DNA of 6,436 nt from Chloroflexaceae bacterium (GCA_026417815.1 JAOACN010000560.1:1-6436); one strand, 5' to 3'; positions 1 to 5,409 are shown, counted from the first letter of the stretch. Translations and numbers: made by a program. Notes: a model not told the origin generated them from the letters alone.

Positions 1-409
1 GGTAGGGCGCGAAGAGCAGGGCCAGCAACACGTAGCCGCCGGTCCAGCCCATAATATAGGCCAGGCCATCATAGCCGATCAGGAAGAGCGTACCGGCCAT
101 CGAGATGAACGAGGCGGCGCTCATCCAGTCGGCGCCGGTGGCCATGCCGTTGAACACGGCTGGCACGTTGCGCCCGGCGACGTAGTACTCATCGAGCAGC
201 TTGGTGCGCGAGATGATCCCGATGGTGGCGTACAGCGCCATGGTCAGCAGCAGGAAGACCCAGCCGATGATCTGCGAGGGCAGGCCGGCGAAGACCTCCA
301 GCAGCAGCATGATGGTCGATACGATGAGAAAGCCGACGGTAAAGAGCCCATAGTACCGCGCCATCTTGTTGCGGAAGACGCTCTGGGCGCTCGAAGAAGA
401 GACAGCCAT
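1..409 (-). CDS. Sodium/solute (acetate-type) symporter large subunit, N-terminal part
   Basis: This is the first 136 codons of a sodium:solute symporter family (SSS) protein; the rest lies beyond base 1. It would be an inner-membrane carrier using the sodium gradient to import a small organic acid such as acetate; the substrate is inferred. Translation from the ATG at 409 gives a short Ser-rich, polar N-terminus, a hydrophobic helix near residues 21-41, a second near 48-66, and then the loop 'DEYYVAGRNVP' followed by 'GADWMSAASFISMAG', the characteristic SSS motif around transmembrane helix 2. The start is supported by AGGAG seven bases upstream on the minus strand. The gene encoded just upstream (584-865) is its DUF4212 small subunit, which points to the VC_2705-like subfamily rather than PutP or plain ActP. 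The identification as SSS is firm; the substrate is not. Confidence 0.9.
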   Translation of the reverse strand, partial: MAVSSSSAQSVFRNKMARYYGLFTVGFLIVSTIMLLLEVFAGLPSQIIGWVFLLLTMALYATIGIISRTKLLDEYYVAGRNVPAVFNGMATGADWMSAASFISMAGTLFLIGYDGLAYIMGWTGGYVLLALLFAPY

Positions 410-583
410 GGTCACACTCCTGACACTTGCAACACCACTCGTCAGCAGATGGCCCGTGGAGGGCGAGCCGCATCTGGCCAGCTCTGGCGGTAACTCCGTC
501 GTTCAACCACGGGGCGCACAAATGCAACTGAGCGCGATACCGGTTGCGATGGAACGGCGATCCTCCTGACGGATGGCGCGGCG

Positions 584-865
584 CTAGCGGTCGCGGTCAC
601 TCAGGCCGTACTTCGCGTCGAGCCGGTTCATGGCAAAGGCGTAGTAGAAGATGAGAATCACGAAGACCACCAGCGATCCCTGCGAGCCCATGTAGTAGCC
701 CAGGGGGAAACCGGCGATCACGATGTTGTTCAACTGATTGACGAACAGCACCGGCACATACGAGACCACGAACCAGATGATGATCAGCGTGGTGATCAGG
801 CGCAGGTTCTCCTGCCAGTACAGCCTGGCGCGCTCCTCGGCAGGGAGCTTGGTTAAGTCGGTCAT
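584..865 (-). CDS. DUF4212 protein: small subunit of a solute:sodium symporter
   Basis: This is a 93-residue membrane protein of the DUF4212 family, known as the putative small subunit of two-component sodium/solute symporters and normally encoded directly before the large subunit, as here. It shows an N-terminal amphipathic segment with 'YWQENLRL' (residues 16-23), a first transmembrane helix around 23-42, the family motif 'GFPLGYYMGSQGS' (52-64), a second helix around 64-80, and a charged C-terminus with 'NRLDAKYGL'. The length fits the family. The ATG at 865 is preceded by AAGGAGG six bases upstream. It probably assists assembly or activity of the carrier; the mechanism is not known from sequence. 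The gap of 174 bases to the symporter start is long for such a pair. The direct repeats at 1104-1136 lie upstream and may control it. Confidence 0.93.
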   Translation of the reverse strand: MTDLTKLPAEERARLYWQENLRLITTLIIIWFVVSYVPVLFVNQLNNIVIAGFPLGYYMGSQGSLVVFVILIFYYAFAMNRLDAKYGLSDRDR

Positions 866-1199
866 TGAGGGCCTCCTTGCTCGCTACGTCCGGCGCTTCC
901 TGGCGCCTTCCAGTGCGCAATCGCATCCACTTCCCGAAGCCATCCGGTTTCGGCGAACACGGGCGAATCACCCCGGCGCGACGATCGTGGTCTACGTCGA
1001 GATGCGAGGAGGAGCCGCGTTCCGCGGCGCGCCCCTCAGAACCGATGTTTCGGGTTATTCGATGGATTGCTCGGTGTCACCAGACTACCAGAGCTTTTTC
1101 ATGGCCGTTTAAGGTTTGTGTAAAGTTTCTGTAAAGCCCGGGGCGAGGGGGCCCCCAGGCTTCTCCAGGACGGGATGAAGAAGAGTATTTCTGGGAGGG
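866..1199. other. Intergenic region upstream of the symporter pair
   Basis: These 334 bases separate the binding-protein gene stop from the DUF4212 start. Reading frames here have no codon structure or recognisable product. It holds the 11-bp direct repeats (1104-1136), a GGGGGCCCCC palindrome at 1147-1156, and a small hairpin at 934-953 (eight pairs, one G-T, four-base loop). A minus-strand promoter for the symporter pair should lie here. The minus-strand sequence TTTACA, 17 bases, TTAAAC inside the direct repeats has usable spacing but a poor -10, so I do not call it. Confidence 0.6.
1104..1136 (-). promoter_or_regulatory. Tandem 11-bp direct repeats, probable response-regulator site
   Basis: On the minus strand the sequence reads CTTTACAGAAA (1136-1126), CTTTACACAAA (1125-1115), then a weaker third unit starting CCTTAAA (1114-1108). 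The first two units agree at 10 of 11 bases. A repeat period of 11 bp puts each unit on the same face of the helix. Tandem TTWACA-like hexamers at this period are the known layout of Bacillus PhoP boxes, and 7-bp repeats at 11-bp period are the layout of PhoB boxes. The site lies about 240 bases upstream of the DUF4212 gene and points toward it. Binding by an OmpR/PhoB-family regulator is inferred. Confidence 0.5.
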
Positions 1200-1221
1200 C
1201 TACGCCCTCCCAGACCCTCCC
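1191..1221. repeat. Palindromic repeat, copy 1 (10-bp stem, overlaps a stop codon)
   Basis: CTGGGAGGGC (1191-1200) and GCCCTCCCAG (1204-1213) form a perfect 10-bp stem with a 3-base loop, followed by the tail ACCCTCCC. The same 31-base unit, identical at 27 positions and in the same orientation, occurs at 5343-5373, so this is a dispersed REP-like element and not just a chance hairpin. It overlaps the end of the binding-protein gene: the TAG stop and codons for about the last seven residues lie within it. As RNA on the minus strand it could form a stem at the transcript's 3' end, but only a mixed T/C stretch follows, so terminator function is weakly supported. Confidence 0.7.
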
Positions 1222-2033
1222 CTGGTGGTGGCGCTGCCGCCCATCCCGAACCAGCGCTCGTTCAGCCGCGCGAAGAAGCCGTTGCGTCGCAGAGCGTCGA
1301 GGATGCGGTTGACCTCGGCTTCGAGGCGGAAGGCCGCGCGGGGGAAGGCCAGGGCCAGGGGTTCGCTGGTCAGCGCCGCGACGATGCGCAGATCCTCACG
1401 GCCCTGGGTGGCCTCCAGCGCCGTCACCATGTCGGTGATCACCGCGTCGAGCCGGCCCGCCCGCAGGTCGGCCAGGGCAGCCGCGGGGTCGTCGTAGTCC
1501 GGGCGGAGCGTGAAGCTCGCCCCCTCGCGCAGCAGGCGCCGGGCCAGGGCGTCGGCGTCGGCGCCCAGGGCCACCCCGACCACCCGGCCGCTCAGATCGG
1601 CCATACCGGCGACAGGCGCGCCAGTCGGGGCCACCAGCGCCTGACCGGCGTCGAAGTAGAAGCGTGAGAAACGGGCGCGGAAGCCCTGTTCCGGGGCGTA
1701 AGGCAGCGCCGAGGCGATCATATCGGCCCGGCCGCTCACCAGGGTGTCGTACAGCCCGTCGAAGCCCGTAGGTACAAACTCGACCTCTACCCCCAGTTCC
1801 GCGGCGATGGCCCGGGCCAGGTCAATGTCATAGCCTATCAGTTCCCCATCCCGTTCGAAGGCAAACGGCCGGAAGCCCACGTCGGTCGCCACCCGCAACG
1901 TGCCCCGACGCTGCACCGCTGCCCAGACCGGGTCGAGGGGCGCCCCGCGGGCGCCGCCCTCGGCGCTCCAGGCCAGCAGCGCGTACAGCACCAGCACGCC
2001 CAGGGCCATCCTGTCGAACAGAGCCTTTGCCAT
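1200..2033 (-). CDS. Orphan periplasmic solute-binding protein, SBP family 3 (amino-acid-type fold)
   Basis: The 277-residue product has the family 3 extracellular solute-binding fold. Residues 9-22 are a hydrophobic signal-peptide core with a possible cleavage after Ala31. Lobe 1 begins at 'GTLRVATDVGFRPFAF' (44-59) and carries the family signature 'GYDIDLARAIAAELG' (67-81). Lobe 2 has 'LDAVITD' (195-201), whose Asp usually binds the ligand amino group. The pattern near 113-126 (APEQ...FS..Y) matches the family TxER...FSxPY, but the arginine that normally holds the amino acid carboxylate is Gln116, so the ligand may not be a standard amino acid. There is no cysteine anywhere, hence no lipoprotein anchor. 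No permease or ATPase gene is adjacent; related proteins can be sensors or dehydratases. The ATG at 2033 has no clear Shine-Dalgarno; Met9 is another possible start. The Gly-rich tail from about residue 265 is partly encoded by the palindrome. Confidence 0.85.
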   Translation of the reverse strand: MAKALFDRMALGVLVLYALLAWSAEGGARGAPLDPVWAAVQRRGTLRVATDVGFRPFAFERDGELIGYDIDLARAIAAELGVEVEFVPTGFDGLYDTLVSGRADMIASALPYAPEQGFRARFSRFYFDAGQALVAPTGAPVAGMADLSGRVVGVALGADADALARRLLREGASFTLRPDYDDPAAALADLRAGRLDAVITDMVTALEATQGREDLRIVAALTSEPLALAFPRAAFRLEAEVNRILDALRRNGFFARLNERWFGMGGSATTRGGSGRA

Positions 2034-2093
2034 GGTTCACACCAGCATTGCCGTCTGGCGGGTTGCGAGGAGGCGCGGCCTTCCCGTGATCCG

Positions 2094-2116
2094 GGTTGCG
2101 CCCGGCGGGCGCAGCC
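2094..2116. repeat. Hairpin-forming inverted repeat
   Basis: The arms TGCGCCC (2097-2103) and GGGCGCA (2107-2113) are perfectly complementary around the loop GGC. One T-G pair and two G-C pairs extend the stem to ten pairs. No T-run follows on either strand, so it is not a convincing terminator. It may belong to a family of extragenic palindromes, but I see only this copy here. Confidence 0.5.
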
Positions 2117-2180
2117 GTTCGCCCCTCTCGTATGGGGGAGGTTTGGCAGGTCGCAGTCCCTCCGAGTACGTGTTCACACT

Positions 2181-2210
2181 GCTCCCGGGAGCGAGGGCAT
2201 CATGCCCTCG
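2181..2210. repeat. Two abutting palindromes in the intergenic region
   Basis: GCTCCCGGGAGC (2181-2192) is a perfect 12-bp palindrome. It runs directly into CGAGGGCAT-C-ATGCCCTCG (2192-2210), a perfect 9-base inverted repeat around one base, which would fold as an 8-bp stem with a 3-base loop. The pair sits between the divergent genes and lacks a T-run. A REP-like extragenic element is the most economical reading. Confidence 0.55.
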
Positions 2211-2268
2211 AATTCTGACGAAGGTAGTACTCCAGGGGGGCGACTCATCATATTCTCATTAACGTTCC

Positions 2269-2297
2269 TTGATTCTCACAGATGGCTGAAGTATACT
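2269..2297 (+). promoter_or_regulatory. Sigma-70-type promoter for the membrane protein/AAA protease operon
   Basis: TTGATT (2269-2274) as -35 and TATACT (2292-2297) as -10 are separated by exactly 17 bases. They match the TTGACA and TATAAT consensus at 4/6 and 5/6 positions. The stretch is AT-rich within a GC-rich window. Transcription would start near 2304, giving a leader of about 170 bases before the ATG at 2476. The -10 lies inside the palindrome 2287-2300. Confidence 0.6.
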
Positions 2298-2300
2298 TCA
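2287..2300. promoter_or_regulatory. Perfect 14-bp palindrome over the -10 box, probable operator
   Basis: TGAAGTATACTTCA is a perfect 14-base dyad covering the -10 hexamer of the promoter at 2269-2297. A dimeric repressor bound here would block RNA polymerase, a common layout for TetR, GntR, MarR or Xre-type regulators. The regulator is not encoded in the window, and the operator role is inferred from position and symmetry. Confidence 0.5.
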
Positions 2301-2463
2301 AGGCAACGACCGTACTTCTGCGTTGTTCCGAGCTGCGCCGGAGATGGTCAAACTGCTCACCTGATCCCATAACGCGCGAAATCTGCACCGCTGCGCCAGA
2401 GAAGCCTGAGAAGGCGCTTCTGACAGGGTAACCTGCTTGTCTCGTTGCCGGCGCCGCGCGAAC

Positions 2464-2468
2464 AGGGA
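2464..2468 (+). promoter_or_regulatory. Ribosome binding site fixing the ATG at 2476
   Basis: AGGGA ends seven bases before the ATG at 2476. An in-frame TTG at 2437 would add 13 residues rich in Arg and Ser, but it lacks comparable spacing to a Shine-Dalgarno, so the ATG is preferred. Confidence 0.55.
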
Positions 2469-2475
2469 AACGTCC

Positions 2476-3120
2476 ATGGAAGAGCCTCGCGAGCAGCAAC
2501 CAGTTGCGGCGCCGCCCCCGCCCGCCGGATCATCCTACGGCGCCGCGCCGCCGCTGGGGGTGTATGCCACGACTCCCGCGCCCTCGGCGCCCGGCGTAGC
2601 CGCGCGCGTCGCGCGCCTGCTCTTTCATCGCGCCTTCTGGTACGCTGAACAACTCTGGCTGGTGGCCCGCCCCCATCTGGGATGGATCATCCTCACCACC
2701 TTCCTCACGGGCGTGATTGGCTTCCTCAGCCTGCTGCTCATCCTGCCGCGGCTCGTGCGCGAGCAGCCGGCGGATATCCGCGTGTCCTGGCTCCAGCCCG
2801 CCCCCGCGGTGGTGGATTTTCTGCGCGGCCAGCAGACCTACGATGCCGATCTGATGTGGAACTCCTTCAGCGCCAGTTTCCAGGAGTCGCTGCAGTCCCG
2901 CGACTTCACCCGCGAGGCCCTGGCCGAACAGATGGAGCAGGAACGCCGCAACGGGCAGCGTTACCGCAAGTTCCAGTACATCGGCGGTATCAAGCTGCCC
3001 GATAACCAGGCGATGTATTTCTACGTCGTGGAGGTGTCAGTTCCCCAGAGCGCCCGCGCGCGCTCGATTTCCTTCGTCTTCACCGTGGACCGAGACGGCA
3101 AGATTGTCGCCATCGAGTAA
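2476..3120 (+). CDS. Single-pass membrane protein with probable extracytoplasmic domain, partner of the AAA protease
   Basis: I do not recognise a named family for this 214-residue protein. Residues 1-40 are a disordered Pro/Ala-rich segment (PPPP at 13-16). A basic juxtamembrane stretch (Arg44, Arg47, Arg52, Arg65) precedes one transmembrane helix at about 68-91. The remaining ~120 residues form a compact alpha-plus-beta domain: helical 'DADLMWNSFSASFQESL' (123-139), a charged helix to about 164, then strands around 165-171, 180-189 and 197-213 ending 'VFTVDRDGKIVAIE'. The helix-then-sheet order and the closing 'VDRDGKI' hairpin resemble NTF2-like or DUF4878-type extracytoplasmic domains; this is a guess from pattern. 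The positive-inside rule puts the C-terminal domain outside. The FtsH-like gene follows after 63 bases on the same strand, so the two are probably cotranscribed and may form one complex. Confidence 0.8.
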   Translation: MEEPREQQPVAAPPPPAGSSYGAAPPLGVYATTPAPSAPGVAARVARLLFHRAFWYAEQLWLVARPHLGWIILTTFLTGVIGFLSLLLILPRLVREQPADIRVSWLQPAPAVVDFLRGQQTYDADLMWNSFSASFQESLQSRDFTREALAEQMEQERRNGQRYRKFQYIGGIKLPDNQAMYFYVVEVSVPQSARARSISFVFTVDRDGKIVAIE

Positions 3121-3183
3121 AGGCGCCGTTACCTTGCGCTTCATGGCGGAGCGCCGGCGCGCACCTGGAAGTGGAGTAGACGC

Positions 3184-5142
3184 ATGGCCATTGAGCCCTA
3201 CCGCCCCAACGATGCACAGTACCGCGATGATTTCGATCGCGAGCTCGACAAGAAGCTGGACAGGCTCTTCTACCGCTGGCAGTGGAAGCTGTTCCGCTTC
3301 GTGCGCACGCTGATCTTCATCGCGATCGGGATCTGGCTGGCGACGAACTTGCTGCCCCCGGTGTTCGAGACCGTTCTGTCGGGCAACCTTGGCCCGATGA
3401 TCCTGCAGTTCATCCCCGTCGCCATTTACCTCTTTTTCTTCATCGGCTTCCAGTTCTTCCTGATGTACTACTTTATGGCCCGCACCCGCATCTACTGGGT
3501 GAAGCCGGGCGAGACGGGCATCAGTTTCAAGGACTACCGCGGCAACCCCGAGGTGCTGGAGGCGGCGCGGCGGGTAGTGACGCTGCTCAAGGGCGCCAAG
3601 GAGTTCAAGAAGATGGGTGGCGAGGTGACCCGCGGCATCCTGCTGATCGGGCCGCCCGGCACCGGCAAGAGTTACCTGGCGCAGGCCATCTCTACCGAGG
3701 CCGGGGTGCCCTTTGGCTACCTCAGCGCCCCGTCGTTGCAGTCGGCCTGGATGGGGATGGGCAACATCAAGGTGATGAACCTGTACCGCAAGGCCCGCCG
3801 CTTCGCCCGCGAGTACGGGGCCTGCATCATCTTCATTGATGAAATTGACGCCATCGGCGGCGCCCGCTCGACCAGCTTGATGGGCACCGGGGCCGCGGGG
3901 ATGGACGGCAACGCCGCAGGAGGGTTGCACCGGGTGGTGATGGGCATCGGCGGTATGATGGGTGGCGGCAGCGGCATTCTCAACGAGTTGCTGCTGCAGA
4001 TGGACCCGCCGCCGCAGGATAGCTGGTGGGGCAAGCTGTTGCGCACCCTCCGGCTCCGCAGCGGCAAACCCGACATGCCCCCCGTGCTCACGATGGCGGC
4101 CACCAACCTGGCCGAGACCCTCGATGCCGCCTTGCTCCGCCCCGGGCGCTTCGACCGCAAGATCGCCGTTGAGCCGCCCGATGCCGATGGCCGGCGCGAG
4201 GTGATCGAGTATTACCTCAGCAAGGTCAAGCACGAGCCGATGCCGATTGACCGCATGGTCTCCGACACCATCGGCTACACCCCGGTGGCGATCAAGTACT
4301 GCATCAACGAGGCCACCATCCACGCCCACTTCGACGGGCGCGCCGCCATCAACTACTGGGACTTCACCCGCGCCCGCGAGACCCACGAGTGGGGCCTGCG
4401 CCAGCCCATCCGCAGCATGTCCTACGAGGAGCGCCGTCGCATCGCCTACCACGAAGCCGGGCACGCCTACGCCATGGTCAAGCTGCTCAAGAAGGAGCGC
4501 CTCACCAAGGTCACCATCGTGCGCCACGGCACCGCCCTCGGCTTTGCCGCCTGGAAGCCGGAGGAAGAGATCCATACCCGGACCAAGGACGAGTTGCTCG
4601 ACCGGATCAAGATCAGTCTGGCCAGCCGCGCCGCCGAGGAACTCTTCCTGGGCATCCAGATGAGCGGGGTGACCAGCGATCTGCAGGGGGCCACCGGCCT
4701 GGCCGCGATGATGGTCGGGGCCTACGGGATGGACGAGAGCTTCTTCTCCTACCTGACCTTTGGCATGCAGGGCCTCAATGCGCCGGACATCAAGCCGCGC
4801 ATCGAGGCGATCCTCCAGGAGCAGTACCGTCAGGTGAAAAGCCTGCTGGAGAACAACCCCGAGGCGGTCATCGCCATTGCCGAGGCGCTCATCCTGCGCA
4901 ACGAGTTGACCGACATTGACGTGAAGGAGATCCTCGACCGGGTTGAGGCCGAGCATCCCTTCACGCCGATCAGCGCCCGCAGGGAGCGCGCCGCCTTTGG
5001 CTTCGCCGCGGCCACGCGCGCGCAGAGCAGCGGCGCCCTGGTGCGGCGCCGCCGCGAGGCGCGACCGGTCGTCCTGCCAGCGCCCGGCACGATCATCCTC
5101 GATGCCGAGCAACGCCGCGATGAGAACATGGGCGACGCCTGA
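3184..5142 (+). CDS. Divergent FtsH-like membrane AAA+ zinc metalloprotease
   Basis: This 652-residue protein has the FtsH architecture: membrane-anchored ATP-driven unfoldase joined to a zinc protease. Two N-terminal helices (about 36-58 and 70-97) are separated by only about 12 residues, where typical FtsH has an extracytoplasmic domain of about 70. The ATPase core has Walker A 'GPPGTGKS' (156-163), pore loop 'WMGMG' (189-193, for FVGVG), Walker B 'CIIFIDEIDAIG' (214-225), sensor 1 Asn308, and the second region of homology 'LLRPGRFDRKI' with arginine fingers Arg322 and Arg325. The protease has 'HEAGH' (423-427) and third zinc ligand Asp499 in 'SDLQGAT', so it should be active. Two insertions are unusual: a Gly/Met-rich stretch at about 226-265 and 'SWWGKLLRTLRL...' at 275-300. 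The tail after about 597 is Arg/Ala-rich and disordered. GGAG lies seven bases before the ATG. Too divergent to name ftsH with confidence. Confidence 0.93.
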   Translation: MAIEPYRPNDAQYRDDFDRELDKKLDRLFYRWQWKLFRFVRTLIFIAIGIWLATNLLPPVFETVLSGNLGPMILQFIPVAIYLFFFIGFQFFLMYYFMARTRIYWVKPGETGISFKDYRGNPEVLEAARRVVTLLKGAKEFKKMGGEVTRGILLIGPPGTGKSYLAQAISTEAGVPFGYLSAPSLQSAWMGMGNIKVMNLYRKARRFAREYGACIIFIDEIDAIGGARSTSLMGTGAAGMDGNAAGGLHRVVMGIGGMMGGGSGILNELLLQMDPPPQDSWWGKLLRTLRLRSGKPDMPPVLTMAATNLAETLDAALLRPGRFDRKIAVEPPDADGRREVIEYYLSKVKHEPMPIDRMVSDTIGYTPVAIKYCINEATIHAHFDGRAAINYWDFTRARETHEWGLRQPIRSMSYEERRRIAYHEAGHAYAMVKLLKKERLTKVTIVRHGTALGFAAWKPEEEIHTRTKDELLDRIKISLASRAAEELFLGIQMSGVTSDLQGATGLAAMMVGAYGMDESFFSYLTFGMQGLNAPDIKPRIEAILQEQYRQVKSLLENNPEAVIAIAEALILRNELTDIDVKEILDRVEAEHPFTPISARRERAAFGFAAATRAQSSGALVRRRREARPVVLPAPGTIILDAEQRRDENMGDA

Positions 5143-5171
5143 TCTCGGCGCCGCCTGCTGCAAACCTGCTC

Positions 5172-5242
5172 ACCGCAGAGGACGCGGAGGGCGCAGAGGG
5201 TATTAAAGGCCCATCCTCTGCGCCCTCTCTGTGCTGTGCGGT
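5172..5242. repeat. Long imperfect inverted repeat (28-base arms)
   Basis: The left arm 5172-5199 and right arm 5215-5242 are complementary at 23 of 28 positions, with the 13 pairs nearest the loop perfect; the loop is the 15 bases 5200-5214. The arms are built from short 'GCAGAGG/GCGGAGG' units. It begins 30 bases after the AAA protease stop. It resembles GC-rich extragenic palindromes that occur many times in some environmental bacterial genomes. There is no T-run after it, so it may stabilise the transcript's 3' end rather than terminate. Confidence 0.65.
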
Positions 5243-5342
5243 ACGTCCGGACAGGTGCCACACCAACCTCCTCTCGGAACCCGGCCCTGCTTTTCGTTTC
5301 TGGCAATACCTGTGTTGTAAGATGAGACGAGCAGGGGTGTTC

Positions 5343-5373
5343 CTGGGAGGGCTCGACCCTCCCAGACCCTTCC
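5343..5373. repeat. Palindromic repeat, copy 2
   Basis: CTGGGAGGG (5343-5351) and CCCTCCCAG (5357-5365) form a perfect 9-bp stem around CTCGA, followed by ACCCTTCC. It matches copy 1 (1191-1221) at 27 of 31 bases in the same orientation; three of the four differences are in the loop region. It lies 36 bases before the GTG start of the GAF-STAS gene, so it may fold in that gene's leader. Confidence 0.65.
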
Positions 5374-5396
5374 GTTTTCACATCAACCTGACACAC

Positions 5397-5401
5397 AGGA
5401 G
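5397..5401 (+). promoter_or_regulatory. Ribosome binding site fixing the GTG start at 5410
   Basis: AGGAG lies eight bases before GTG at 5410. No ATG in the correct frame is similarly placed, so this site decides the start of the GAF-STAS gene. Confidence 0.7.
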
Positions 5402-5409
5402 TCCCCTTC

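Larger units (their letters stand above)
2034..2475. other. Divergent intergenic region with palindromes, promoter and long leader
   Basis: These 442 bases lie between two divergently oriented genes. The left half (2034-2210) is GC-rich and holds three hairpin-forming palindromes. The centre is more AT-rich and carries the plus-strand promoter at 2269-2297. From about 2304 to 2475 is an untranslated leader of roughly 170 bases, with small stems such as AGAAGC/GCTTCT near 2400-2422 but no riboswitch fold that I recognise. A minus-strand promoter for the binding-protein gene should also be here: TATGAT (complement of 2247-2252) is a fair -10, but I find no matching -35. Confidence 0.6.

Noticed and set aside
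189..527. A minus-strand frame with a Cys-rich segment before the symporter
   Set aside because: The Cys-rich stretch comes from the spacer and the rest is an out-of-frame reading of the symporter gene, so it is not a small Cys protein.
597..971. A 124-codon minus-strand frame overlapping the DUF4212 gene
   Set aside because: It is out of frame with the clearly recognised DUF4212 protein, and its product is Arg/Pro-rich without membrane helices or a family pattern.
738..1134. Plus-strand frames across the symporter upstream region
   Set aside because: They run antisense to the DUF4212 gene or across the regulatory region, have no convincing ribosome binding site, and encode no recognisable product.
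1191..1213. Rho-independent terminator at the end of the binding-protein gene
   Set aside because: The stem is strong but it is followed on the minus strand by AAATACTCTTCTTC rather than a T-run, and the same unit recurs upstream of another gene, so repeat is the better reading.
2437..2475. TTG start adding 13 residues to the single-pass membrane protein
   Set aside because: The added residues are Arg-rich without meaning, and the ATG at 2476 has AGGGA at good spacing.
3037..5163. A 708-codon open frame on the minus strand covering the whole AAA protease gene
   Set aside because: It is the antisense shadow of a GC-rich gene: its translation is a low-complexity run of Gly, Ala, Leu, Val, His and Asp without any domain, while the plus strand encodes an intact FtsH-like protein.
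5318..5323. TAAGAT as a -10 box for the GAF-STAS gene
   Set aside because: It matches TATAAT at four positions but no -35 resembling TTGACA is found 16-19 bases upstream, so the promoter is not called.
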